Program-made: the position numbers and the translations under genes
Notes under the pieces: model-generated
The model's database searches: none
Seen by the model: the letters and a program-made list of their open reading frames with translations, nothing else
Told to the model about the DNA's origin: nothing
Origin: TMED14 sp002167805
Lineage (GTDB): Bacteria > Bacteroidota > Bacteroidia > Flavobacteriales > Schleiferiaceae
Length of the DNA: 64,000 nt
Reading direction: 5' to 3'
Assembly (NCBI GenBank): GCA_965655795.1
Contig: CBFHHY010000001.1
Span: 124,001-188,000 of the forward strand
In this document: one piece after another, positions 49,701 to 59,036 of the stretch
Numbering within the stretch: the first letter of the stretch is position 1
How the letters are laid out: every line of letters begins with the position of its first letter

Positions 49701-50525
49701 AACCTTTTACACAATTTTAAGATTAAAGAGAGTGATATGGGAGGTGTCTACAGACGCCAAAAATTCACAATATCCGTAGGTGACGAATTACCAGCAGGAA
49801 TTGTAAAAATGGCAAAAGTTGTTATTGCCAAAAAGCGTAAGCTTAAAGTAGGGGATAAAATGGCGGGGCGTCACGGAAACAAAGGCATAGTTGCAAAAAT
49901 TGTAAGGGAAGAAGACATGCCTTTCCTGGAAGATGGTACTCCTGTAGACATTGTTCTTAATCCCCTTGGTGTGCCATCCAGGATGAATATTGGCCAAATT
50001 TATGAAACTGTTCTTGGTTGGGCAGGGTTGAAAACAGGAGAAAAGTTTGCTACGCCAATTTTTGATGGTGCTACTCTTGATGAAATCACAAATCATACCT
50101 CAGCAGCAGGTATACCGACCTTTGGTCACACTCAGTTATTTGACGGTGGAACTGGGGTTGCTTTTGATCAAAAAGCTACTGTAGGAGTTATTTACATGCT
50201 CAAATTAGGGCACATGGTAGATGATAAAATGCATGCCCGTTCGATAGGTCCATATTCTTTGATTACCCAACAGCCACTTGGAGGTAAGGCTCAGTTTGGT
50301 GGTCAGCGTTTTGGGGAGATGGAGGTATGGGCACTTGAGGCTTTTGGAGCTTCAAATATCTTAAGAGAGATTCTAACTGTAAAGTCTGATGACGTTATTG
50401 GTAGGGCAAAGACATATGAATCCATTGTAAAAGGGGACCGAATGCCTGAGCCAGGTATACCTGAATCTTTTAATGTATTACTGCATGAATTACAAGGTTT
50501 AGGTCTAAAAGTTAATTTGGACTAG
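46716..50525 (+). CDS. rpoB: DNA-directed RNA polymerase subunit beta
   Basis: 1269 residues. The rifampicin-binding cluster is of the sensitive type ([20 protein letters not shown], then [20 protein letters not shown]), followed by [20 protein letters not shown]. Other landmarks are [39 protein letters not shown] and [25 protein letters not shown] near the C-terminus. Length fits the Bacteroidota beta subunit. rpoC follows after 35 bases. Confidence 0.98.
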   Translation: [1269 protein letters not shown]

Positions 50526-50560
50526 TTAAAATAATTGATAAAAACACTGACATTAAAGTA

Positions 50561-53500
50561 ATGAGAAAATCAGAGACAAATACAACAGGTAGTTTTCAAT
50601 CTATAACCATAGGTCTGGCATCACCAGAATTTCTCCTTGAGCGATCAAGTGGAGAGGTTTTAAAGCCAGAAACAATTAATTACAGAACGCACAAGCCTGA
50701 GCGAGACGGATTGTTTTGTGAACGTATTTTTGGACCAGTAAAGGATTTTGAATGTGCTTGTGGAAAATACAAACGAATCCGATATAAGGGAATAGTGTGT
50801 GATCGATGTGGTGTCGAAGTTACAGAGAAAAAAGTTCGTCGGGAGAGAATCGGTCACATTAATTTGGTCGTTCCAGTTGCTCATATTTGGTATTTCCGAT
50901 CGCTTCCAAATAAAATTGGATACTTGCTGGGAATTCCGACAAAAAAGTTAGATATGATAATATATTATGAGAGATATATTGTTATTCAAAATGGGGCAGC
51001 TCAGGATTCTGAAGGGAATGAATTCGCTCATATGCAATTCTTGACTGAAGAAGAGTATCTCGATGCTCTCGATCGTCTTCCATCAGAGAATATGTATTTG
51101 GATGATACGGACCCAACTAAGTTTATTGCCAAAATGGGTGCTGAGGCTTTATTGATGCTTATTCAGCGCTTGGATTTGGATCAAATGTCCTATGATCTAA
51201 GAGATAAGGCAGCTAAAGAGACATCTCAACAACGAAAGCAAGAAGCTTTGAAGCGGCTTCAGGTTGTTGAATCTATGCGTGATGGTAATGCCAGAATGGA
51301 GAATAAACCAGAATGGATGTTAATCAAAGTTGTCCCTATTATTCCGCCGGAGCTGCGACCGCTGGTCCCATTAGATGGAGGAAGGTTTGCGACATCTGAT
51401 CTTAATGATCTTTACCGTAGAGTGATAATTCGAAATAACCGATTAAAGCGCTTATTGGAGATTAAAGCACCTGAAGTTATCTTGAGAAATGAAAAGCGAA
51501 TGCTTCAAGAATCTGTTGATAGTCTTTTTGATAATACAAGAAAAGCCAGTGCTGTAAAAACGGAGAGTAACCGACCTCTAAAATCATTGAGTGATAGTCT
51601 GAAAGGGAAACAAGGTAGGTTTAGACAGAATCTTTTAGGAAAAAGAGTTGATTATTCTGCACGATCGGTCATTGTTATAGGCCCAGACCTGAAACTACAT
51701 GAATGTGGGTTGCCCAAGGGTATGGCTGCCGAGTTATATAAACCTTTTATCGTTAGGAAACTCATAGAAAGGGGTATAGTGAAAACTGTAAAATCTGCAA
51801 AGAAAATCATAGACAATAGAGAAGCAGTTGTTTGGGATATACTGGAAAATGTGATGAAAGGACATCCAGTATTATTAAATAGAGCTCCGACTCTGCATCG
51901 ATTGGGTATTCAAGCTTTTCAACCAAAGATGATTGAGGGTAAGGCTATTCAGCTTCACCCGCTTACATGCACGGCCTTTAATGCTGATTTTGATGGAGAT
52001 CAAATGGCTGTTCACTTGCCTTTGGGTCCAGCAGCTATTTTAGAAGCTCAAATATTGATGCTTGCTTCGCACAACATTTTAAACCCAGCAAACGGATCTC
52101 CCATTACAGTGCCATCCCAGGATATGGTATTAGGCCTCTACTACATGACAAAGGCTAAAAGAAATCTTCCAAAAGATCCAGTAAAGGGTGAAGGAATGAC
52201 TTTTTACTCAGCAGAAGAAGTAAATATTGCATACAATGAAAAAAGAGTTGATCTAAATGCGTACGTAAAAGTTAGAGCTTTAGTTGATGGTGATAAAGGT
52301 GAATTAACACATAAGGTTATTGAGACCAGTGTTGGTAGAGTTTTATTTAATCAGGTAGTTCCTGAGGGTGTTGGTTTTATTAACGAAGTGCTAACTAAAA
52401 AAGCATTGAGAGATATAATTGCACGCATTCTTACTCGCACAGATGTTCCGAGAACGGCGAAGTTCCTAGATGATATGAAAAACCTTGGTTATTCAAATGC
52501 GTTCTTTGGAGGACTTTCTTTTTCATTAGGAGATATTATGGTTCCTGAAATTAAGGAATCCCTAGTTGACGATGCAGACTCGGAAGTAGAAGGTATTTTG
52601 ACGAATTACAACATGGGTCTTATCACCAACAACGAGAGATATAATCAAGTAATTGATGTTTGGACTAATGCCAATGCCAGGTTAACGCAATCCGCAATGT
52701 CTCAGTTGATAAATGACCGTCAGGGATTTAACCCAATATATATGATGTTAGATTCTGGTGCTCGTGGTTCAAAAGAACAAATTCGTCAATTATCGGGAAT
52801 GAGGGGATTAATGGCTAAACCACAGAAGTCGGGCTCCGCTGGTGGCGAAATTATTGAGAATCCTATCATCTCCAATTTTAAAGAAGGACTTTCGATTCTT
52901 GAGTACTTTATCTCTACCCACGGTGCAAGAAAAGGTCTTGCAGATACAGCATTAAAAACTGCTGATGCTGGATATTTGACGAGAAGGTTACATGATGTAG
53001 CTCAAGATGTAATTGTTAACCTAGATGATTGTGGGACATTGCGAGGAATTGAAATTCACCCCTTGCGCAAAAATGAAGAGATTGTAGAACCTTTGTCTGA
53101 GAGAATAGCTGGACGTGTTTCTCTACTCGACGTAATTGATCCGCTTACGGGGGAGAAATATGTTGAGTCTGGACAAATGATTTCAGATTTAACTGCTGAG
53201 AAAATTGATAGTTCACCAATCGAATCGGTTGAAGTCCGTTCACCTCTTACATGTGAAAGCAAGAAAGGAATTTGTGCAAAATGTTATGGAAGAAACCTTT
53301 CAACTGCAAAATTTGTTCAAACAGGTGAAGCTGTTGGTGTATTAGCGGCCCAGTCCATAGGTGAGCCAGGAACTCAATTGACTCTTAGGACTTTCCACGT
53401 TGGAGGAACAGCGGGTAATGTTTCGGAAATAAGTAGTTTGAAAGCGAAATTTGACGGGGTTCTAGAATTAGATGAAGTTCGAACTGTGATTTCTGAAAAT

Positions 53501-54865
53501 TCTGAAGGTGAAAAATCAAATGTTGTAATTGGACGTACTGGAGAAATGCGAATCGTCGATTCTTCAACAGGTATAGCCGTTATGACAGGAAATGTTCCAT
53601 ATGGATCAAGCTTATTACTGAAATCAGGTGTTAAGGTCAAAAAAGATGACATCATATGTTCATGGGACCCTTATAATGCAGTAATTATCTCTGAGCATTC
53701 AGGAACGATTGCTTACCAAGATATTATTCAAGGGGTCACTTATAAGGTTGAGATCGATGAGCAAACGGGCTTCCAAGACAAAGTAATATCTGATAATAGA
53801 AATAAGAAATTAGTTTCAATGCTTAAAGTATTGGATAAAAAAGGAAATGAAATAAAGCATTACACATTACCAGTAGGTGCTCATCTGATGGTTGATGAGG
53901 GAGAAGAAATAAAGGCTGGAAAAATTTTAGTCAAGATTCCTCGTCGAGGTGCGAAAGCAGGCGATATAACTGGAGGGCTTCCAAGGGTTACAGAGTTATT
54001 TGAAGCCAGAAACCCTTCAAATCCCTCAGTAGTTACAGCGATTGATGGTACTGTTTCATATGGGAAAATTAAACGTGGAAACCGTGAAATAATTATTGAA
54101 AGTCGAACAGGAGAGCAAAAAAAGTATTTGATCAACTTATCAAAACAGATTTTAGTTCAGGAAAATGATTTTGTTCGTGCAGGATCCCCGCTCAGTGATG
54201 GGGCTATAACCCCCTCAGACATATTAGCAATTCAAGGTCCAACGGCTGTTCAGGAATATTTAGTTAACGAAATTCAAGAGGTCTATCGTTTACAGGGTGT
54301 TAAAATAAATGACAAGCATTTTGAAGTTATTGTCAGGCAAATGATGCGTAAAGTAGAGATTGTAGATGGTGGAGACACTTCTTTCTTAGAAGGGCATTTA
54401 GAGCATACAATTGACTTCATAACGGAAAATGATTCGATTTTTGATAGAAAGATTGTTGTTGATGCAGGAGATAGCGATTCTTTAAAGGCGGGAATGAAAA
54501 TATCTTCTCGTCGTCTACGTGACGAAAACTCTTTATTGAGACGTTCTGACAAGTTGCTGGTTGAAGCTCGTGATGCGGAACCTGCGACGGCAAAATTGAT
54601 TTTACAAGGAATAACAAGAGCTTCACTTCAAACGAAATCATGGGTTTCTGCGGCGTCTTTCCAGGAGACTACGAAGGTTTTAAATGAAGCTGCAATAGCA
54701 GCGAAAATTGATACCCTTGAAGGATTAAAAGAGAATGTAATTGTGGGCCATAGAATTCCTGCAGGTACTGGCCTGAAAAAGTATTACAAATCAGTTGTAG
54801 GGAGTAAAGAAGAATATGAAGAAATGATGGCTAAGAAAACGGTTGATGTTGAATTAGAAGACTAA
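50561..54865 (+). CDS. rpoC: DNA-directed RNA polymerase subunit beta'
   Basis: 1434 residues. The N-terminal zinc site has Cys65, Cys67, Cys80 and Cys83 (CACGKYKRIRYKGIVCDRCG); the catalytic loop NADFDGD is at 474-480 (Asp476, 478, 480 bind Mg); a second zinc site reads TCESKKGICAKCYGRNL; the trigger loop region is AAQSIGEPGTQLTLRTFH. The C-terminus ends in an acidic tail (VDVELED). The DUF3467 gene starts 15 bases after the stop. Confidence 0.98.
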   Translation: MRKSETNTTGSFQSITIGLASPEFLLERSSGEVLKPETINYRTHKPERDGLFCERIFGPVKDFECACGKYKRIRYKGIVCDRCGVEVTEKKVRRERIGHINLVVPVAHIWYFRSLPNKIGYLLGIPTKKLDMIIYYERYIVIQNGAAQDSEGNEFAHMQFLTEEEYLDALDRLPSENMYLDDTDPTKFIAKMGAEALLMLIQRLDLDQMSYDLRDKAAKETSQQRKQEALKRLQVVESMRDGNARMENKPEWMLIKVVPIIPPELRPLVPLDGGRFATSDLNDLYRRVIIRNNRLKRLLEIKAPEVILRNEKRMLQESVDSLFDNTRKASAVKTESNRPLKSLSDSLKGKQGRFRQNLLGKRVDYSARSVIVIGPDLKLHECGLPKGMAAELYKPFIVRKLIERGIVKTVKSAKKIIDNREAVVWDILENVMKGHPVLLNRAPTLHRLGIQAFQPKMIEGKAIQLHPLTCTAFNADFDGDQMAVHLPLGPAAILEAQILMLASHNILNPANGSPITVPSQDMVLGLYYMTKAKRNLPKDPVKGEGMTFYSAEEVNIAYNEKRVDLNAYVKVRALVDGDKGELTHKVIETSVGRVLFNQVVPEGVGFINEVLTKKALRDIIARILTRTDVPRTAKFLDDMKNLGYSNAFFGGLSFSLGDIMVPEIKESLVDDADSEVEGILTNYNMGLITNNERYNQVIDVWTNANARLTQSAMSQLINDRQGFNPIYMMLDSGARGSKEQIRQLSGMRGLMAKPQKSGSAGGEIIENPIISNFKEGLSILEYFISTHGARKGLADTALKTADAGYLTRRLHDVAQDVIVNLDDCGTLRGIEIHPLRKNEEIVEPLSERIAGRVSLLDVIDPLTGEKYVESGQMISDLTAEKIDSSPIESVEVRSPLTCESKKGICAKCYGRNLSTAKFVQTGEAVGVLAAQSIGEPGTQLTLRTFHVGGTAGNVSEISSLKAKFDGVLELDEVRTVISENSEGEKSNVVIGRTGEMRIVDSSTGIAVMTGNVPYGSSLLLKSGVKVKKDDIICSWDPYNAVIISEHSGTIAYQDIIQGVTYKVEIDEQTGFQDKVISDNRNKKLVSMLKVLDKKGNEIKHYTLPVGAHLMVDEGEEIKAGKILVKIPRRGAKAGDITGGLPRVTELFEARNPSNPSVVTAIDGTVSYGKIKRGNREIIIESRTGEQKKYLINLSKQILVQENDFVRAGSPLSDGAITPSDILAIQGPTAVQEYLVNEIQEVYRLQGVKINDKHFEVIVRQMMRKVEIVDGGDTSFLEGHLEHTIDFITENDSIFDRKIVVDAGDSDSLKAGMKISSRRLRDENSLLRRSDKLLVEARDAEPATAKLILQGITRASLQTKSWVSAASFQETTKVLNEAAIAAKIDTLEGLKENVIVGHRIPAGTGLKKYYKSVVGSKEEYEEMMAKKTVDVELED

Positions 54866-54880
54866 CTAAATTTTTTGAAA

Positions 54881-55189
54881 ATGGGTGAGGAAAAAGAAAA
54901 TCAGGTTCAAATCGAGCTAAATGCCGAAACTGCTGACGGAATTTACAGTAACTTGGCAGTTATAAATCATTCACCCTCAGAATTCGTATTAGATTTCATT
55001 CAGATGATGCCTGGTTTACCTAAAGCAAGGGTCAAAGCTCGTGTTATTCTAACTCCCCCACATGCCAAAAGGCTCATAGTGGCTCTAGAAGATAATGTAT
55101 CAAGATTTGAATCTGCTCATGGTAAAATATCAGATACAGAAAATCCAAAGGTTCCAATACAATTTGGCGGGCCCGCGGGACAAGCATAG
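54881..55189 (+). CDS. DUF3467 family protein
   Basis: 102 residues from the ATG at 54881; a TTG two codons earlier is unlikely. QIELNAETADGIYSNLAVINHSPSEFVLDF and LPKARVKARVILTPPHAKRL are typical of DUF3467, a small cytoplasmic family that commonly follows rpoC in Bacteroidota. The Ser-Pro-Thr-Glu-like and MMPGLPKA region is the conserved core; the function is unknown. The 3' end contains the GC-rich palindrome GCGGGCCCGC (55167-55176). It ends 14 bases before a convergent gene with no visible terminator. Confidence 0.88.
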   Translation: MGEEKENQVQIELNAETADGIYSNLAVINHSPSEFVLDFIQMMPGLPKARVKARVILTPPHAKRLIVALEDNVSRFESAHGKISDTENPKVPIQFGGPAGQA

Positions 55190-55203
55190 ACCTGTCTTCG
55201 AAA

Positions 55204-55443
55204 TTAAGAGCTTTGATTTTGATCAAAAAGACTATCTAGAATGGCCACAATTCCTCGTATTATAAGGCCAGCTCCCACAAACATTAGAGTTACTATAAGG
55301 CCAGTCCAAAACCAGTTTCCATTTTTTAAGGCAGGTGCTCCTATCCAGAAATAAAATGCAGGTCCAGCAAATAAGAATGGAAAGGAAAATGCTAAAATTA
55401 TAACTCCCTTCATTAAAGTAGGTTTTTTAGATTCTTTAATCAT
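55204..55443 (-). CDS. Small two-segment membrane protein, DUF6095-like
   Basis: 79 residues with two hydrophobic segments (MKGVIILAFSFPFLFAGPAFYFW and TGLIVTLMFVGAGLIIRGIVAIL) and a short polar tail. The N-terminal KPTLMKG and central LKNGNWFW fit DUF6095, a family of short Flavobacteriia membrane proteins without known function. It lies 9 bases after the aminotransferase stop on the same strand, as the last gene of the operon. Confidence 0.7.
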   Translation of the reverse strand: MIKESKKPTLMKGVIILAFSFPFLFAGPAFYFWIGAPALKNGNWFWTGLIVTLMFVGAGLIIRGIVAILDSLFDQNQSS

Positions 55444-55452
55444 GCTTTTAAT

Positions 55453-56637
55453 TTAAAGTTCATTTAATATTTCGATGAAGTTAGAATTGAAATAATCTAT
55501 TTCATTTGCTGTTATGCAAAGTGGAGGGGTTATTCTTAGAGCTTCATTATTAAACAGAAAAAAGTTGGTGATTATTTTTCTCTCAATAAGTTTTTTATAA
55601 ACTAAGTTTTTAAAATCTTCAGTTTCTAAAATAACAGAAAGAAGTAACCCAGTGCCCCGTACTTCACATACTCTTGAGTGCGAGGTTAAAACTTGCTTAA
55701 TTAGTTTTCCTCGCTTTTGCACATCAACAAGCCAATTCGAGGATTTGAGTACTTCGAATGCAGCAAGCCCTGCAGCGCAGCTAACTGGGTTTCCTCCAAA
55801 GGTTGTAATATGACCAAGAATAGGATCATGTGTAAGTTTCATCATTTTCGATTTCGATGAAATAAATGCCCCTAGTGGCATCCCTCCTCCAAGAGCTTTT
55901 CCCAAGCAAAGTATATCAGGAGTTATTCTATATTCTTGGTGAGCAAACAAATTCCCAGTCCTACCAAATGCCGTTTGACACTCATCAACTATAAGCATTG
56001 CTCCAACTTTTGAACATTTACGGGATAATTTATCTAAAAAAACTTTATCGGCTTTTTTGTAACCTGTGCCGGCTTGAATACATTCTACAATCACTGCTGC
56101 AGTTTTCGAGGATATTTCATTTAAAGACTCTATATCGTTGAATTCAAGTTGTCTGTGATCTGGAACTAAAGGTCTAAAAGCTCTTTTGTACTTTTCATTG
56201 CCCATTGATGAGAGGGCTCCTATAGTTGAACCATGATATGACCCTTTAAAGGAAATTATTTCAGATCTTCCAGTCACTCTTCTTGATAATTTAAAGGCAC
56301 CTTCGGTGGCTTCAGTGCCTGAATTTACCCAATAAACGGTTTGCAGCTCGGGTGCTAATTCATTAGTTATTGATTCTGCATATTTTACCTGGATATTTTG
56401 AATATATTCTCCGTAAACCATTAGATGCATATGTTTGTCTACCTGCTCTTTAACCGCAGAAATAACTTCGGGATGACTATGTCCAATGTTTGCAACTGCT
56501 ATGCCACTAATAAAGTCCAGATATTTTTCATCTTTATCATCATAGAGATATATTCCATTTGCTTTTGAAAATTTTAGTAGCATTGGAGATCCTGTGGTTT
56601 GAGCTAGATGTTTGTAAAAGGATTTTTCTAATTCCAT
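55453..56637 (-). CDS. Class III pyridoxal-phosphate aminotransferase
   Basis: 394 residues, fold type I. SGTEA (106-110) and SYHGSTIGALSS bind PLP phosphate, Asp218 in LIVDECQTAFGRTG pairs with the ring, and Lys247 in CLGKALGGGMPLGA forms the Schiff base. It belongs to the acetylornithine/ornithine/4-aminobutyrate group, but ECIQAGTGYKKA replaces the EPIQGEGG of acetylornithine enzymes, and no arginine-synthesis genes are nearby, so the substrate is undetermined. Third in a leftward operon after transketolase, starting 47 bases after tktC stops. Confidence 0.85.
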   Translation of the reverse strand: MELEKSFYKHLAQTTGSPMLLKFSKANGIYLYDDKDEKYLDFISGIAVANIGHSHPEVISAVKEQVDKHMHLMVYGEYIQNIQVKYAESITNELAPELQTVYWVNSGTEATEGAFKLSRRVTGRSEIISFKGSYHGSTIGALSSMGNEKYKRAFRPLVPDHRQLEFNDIESLNEISSKTAAVIVECIQAGTGYKKADKVFLDKLSRKCSKVGAMLIVDECQTAFGRTGNLFAHQEYRITPDILCLGKALGGGMPLGAFISSKSKMMKLTHDPILGHITTFGGNPVSCAAGLAAFEVLKSSNWLVDVQKRGKLIKQVLTSHSRVCEVRGTGLLLSVILETEDFKNLVYKKLIERKIITNFFLFNNEALRITPPLCITANEIDYFNSNFIEILNEL

Positions 56638-56684
56638 TACTTTATTCTTTCCAAAACGCGTTAAAAGTATTTTATTTCTTCAAA

Positions 56685-57635
56685 TTAACGTTTCAAAACA
56701 CTTTTTACGGCTTCTACTATTGCAGCTGAATCCAGACCATACTTTTTCATAAGCTGATCTGGTTTCCCACTTTCTCCGAAGGAGTCATTTACACCAACCA
56801 TTTCCACTGGACAAGGTTTGTGTAACGCAAGTGCTTGGGCTACTGAATCTCCAAGACCACCATTTTTTTGATGCTCTTCTGCAGTGACTACTCGACCTGT
56901 TTTTTCAACACTTTTAAGAAGCGTACTAATATCCAAAGGCTTTATGGTAGCAAAATTTATTACCTCTGCATTTATTCCAATTTTTGTTAGCGAATTGTAT
57001 GCTTCCAAAGCCTCCCAAACTAAATGGCCATTTGCAATTATCGTTACGTCTTTTCCTTCAGTTAATATATCAGCTTTGCCAATTTCAAATGGTTTTTCTG
57101 ATGGAGTGAAATTTGGAACTTTCGGACGTCCAAATCTTAAGTATACTGGGCCTGAATAATCAGAAATAGCAATAGTAGCTGCTCGAGTTTGATTAAAATC
57201 ACAAGGTGATATAACAACCATCCCCGGAAGCATTTTCATTAGTCCTATATCCTCAAGAATTTGATGAGTAGCACCGTCTTCGCCAAGGGTTAGCCCTGCA
57301 TGCGAAGCGCAGATTTTTACATTTTTTCCAGAATAGGCGATGCTTTGACGAATTTGATCATAAACTCTGCCTGTTGAAAAATTTGCGAAGGTTCCAGTAA
57401 ATGGGATATAGTTTCCAATTGATAGTCCTGCAGCCATACCCATCATATTGGCCTCTGCAATTCCTGTTTGAAAAAAGCGATTTGGGAATTCATCCGCAAA
57501 GTAATTCATTTTCAAAGATCCTGTTAAATCTGAGCATAATGCAACGACATTGGGGTTATTTCTTCCTAAAAAGAGCAACCCGTCACCAAAGCCTGACCGC
57601 GTGTCTTTATTGCCAGAATTTATAAAATTGTGCAT
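56685..57635 (-). CDS. Transketolase, C-terminal subunit (split enzyme)
   Basis: 316 residues: the pyrimidine-binding domain (FQTGIAEANMMGMAAGLS with catalytic Glu61, CASHAGLTLGEDGATHQ) and the transketolase C-terminal domain (TAEEHQKNGGLGDSVAQAL). It should combine with the N-terminal subunit encoded at 59036-59884 to move two-carbon units in the pentose phosphate pathway. Unlike the usual adjacent arrangement, a vWA gene lies between the halves. Its ATG follows a run of twelve A that joins the vWA stop to this start. Confidence 0.92.
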   Translation of the reverse strand: MHNFINSGNKDTRSGFGDGLLFLGRNNPNVVALCSDLTGSLKMNYFADEFPNRFFQTGIAEANMMGMAAGLSIGNYIPFTGTFANFSTGRVYDQIRQSIAYSGKNVKICASHAGLTLGEDGATHQILEDIGLMKMLPGMVVISPCDFNQTRAATIAISDYSGPVYLRFGRPKVPNFTPSEKPFEIGKADILTEGKDVTIIANGHLVWEALEAYNSLTKIGINAEVINFATIKPLDISTLLKSVEKTGRVVTAEEHQKNGGLGDSVAQALALHKPCPVEMVGVNDSFGESGKPDQLMKKYGLDSAAIVEAVKSVLKR

Positions 57636-57644
57636 TTTTTTTTT

Positions 57645-59036
57645 TTAAGGTAATCGTACAAGAGTGGAATTACCTGATGAGACATTGAATTTTTTTGTTT
57701 TTGAATATGATGTTTGTTGTGCGCTTCCAGATCTGAAGATAAGTATATATTGACCAGGTTGGAGAGAGAATTTTTGACGTGTTAATTGATCGTCTATATT
57801 TATTACCCATTCTAGTTTTGACCCAACAGATTCAAAAATCGAACCGTATCCATTGGTCTTCAATTGAATCGTAACATCCCCTGGAGTAGGAATAATGAAA
57901 TCATGAGTTTTACCTGCCTCGATAAGAACTTTTTCTTGATAGCGGGGTAGGGTTAGAATATCAATTTCATAATAACCTGAAAGGTATCTGGTTGTGGAAT
58001 TAAAATATTGAACATTTAATATTTCTGACTTTCCCACCTGTCTCACAATCGCTAATGGTTTGTATTGAAGCGATTTGGAACCTGGCATACTTAATTTAAG
58101 TTCTCCAGAGACTATTTCTGTTCCCAATTGATTGTGCTTACCGGAAAAGATATATGATGAGTCGATTTTAACTGGAGGTATCGAGAACACTTGGCCTTCA
58201 TATTGAATCAATGGATCTAGATTTAAAGTATCAGGAAGATTCTTATAATTAAGAGTGTGGATAAACATATTTTGAATTTGATCGCTTTTTATATTTTTCA
58301 ATATTATTGGCAAGTTCGTCTCAGATGCCTTTCCATCATTACCAATCAAATTAATTTGAGCTGAGGTATTATTTAGTACTTGGGTTACAATAACATCTAG
58401 GACTTTTTTAAAAGTATTTTCATTCTTTGCATCGTAATAAGAGCCAACGCAATCAAATGAATTTACTAGTTCCGGCTCCAATCCAACTCCAATTACAAAA
58501 GGTTTCAGCAAAATCCCTTTCTTTTGAAGAATTTTTGAAGCTTTACAAGGATCTTCGTCACATGCCTCAACACCATCGGTAATTAGAATGAGGATATTCC
58601 TACAATTTTCACAACTTGGAAAATCGCCTGCAGCACTTAAAATTGATCTAGCGATCGGTGTAGTCCCCATTGGTCTCAGTTCTCTGATTTTCTGTTTTAT
58701 TCGATTAAGATTTTTATAATTAAATGGCACTTCTAATTTTGTATCGTTACAATCTTGAGGGGGTACGGGTTTTTGATGACCGTATACACGTAGAGCAAGT
58801 TGAAAATTCGGATCTTGAATTTCAGAAAGACTGTCAATCATACTATTCATCAACCTTTGAGCAATCTCCATTTTTGTTCCATTTTCCCATCTACCATACA
58901 TTGAATTTGAGGCGTCAAGAACAAATAATATTCTAGTCAGCTTTTCTGACTCTATATATTTTTTTGGAGTTAACTTTTGGCAGAGTATTGGACCTATTAA
59001 AATTGAGAATCCTATTGTAAAAATGAACTTTCTCAT
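57645..59036 (-). CDS. Exported von Willebrand factor A domain protein
   Basis: 463 residues. Signal peptide (MRKFIFTIGFSILIGPILCQ), then a vWA domain (about 35-215) with an intact metal-ion-dependent adhesion site: D-x-S-x-S at 41-45 (DASNS), Thr125/126 in MGTTPIA and Asp154 in ITDGVEACD. Six cysteines (96, 142, 145, 159, 164, 196) suggest disulfides or a metal site. The C-terminal half is beta-rich without a domain I can name. The start overlaps the transketolase N-subunit stop by one base (TAATG), so it is translationally coupled to a metabolic enzyme. No T9SS sorting domain is seen. Function unknown. Confidence 0.82.
   Translation of the reverse strand: MRKFIFTIGFSILIGPILCQKLTPKKYIESEKLTRILFVLDASNSMYGRWENGTKMEIAQRLMNSMIDSLSEIQDPNFQLALRVYGHQKPVPPQDCNDTKLEVPFNYKNLNRIKQKIRELRPMGTTPIARSILSAAGDFPSCENCRNILILITDGVEACDEDPCKASKILQKKGILLKPFVIGVGLEPELVNSFDCVGSYYDAKNENTFKKVLDVIVTQVLNNTSAQINLIGNDGKASETNLPIILKNIKSDQIQNMFIHTLNYKNLPDTLNLDPLIQYEGQVFSIPPVKIDSSYIFSGKHNQLGTEIVSGELKLSMPGSKSLQYKPLAIVRQVGKSEILNVQYFNSTTRYLSGYYEIDILTLPRYQEKVLIEAGKTHDFIIPTPGDVTIQLKTNGYGSIFESVGSKLEWVINIDDQLTRQKFSLQPGQYILIFRSGSAQQTSYSKTKKFNVSSGNSTLVRLP

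Noticed and set aside
55167..55176. GC-rich palindrome GCGGGCCCGC at the end of the DUF3467 gene as a terminator
   Set aside because: No loop of useful size and no T-tract follows; it encodes the GGPAG tail.
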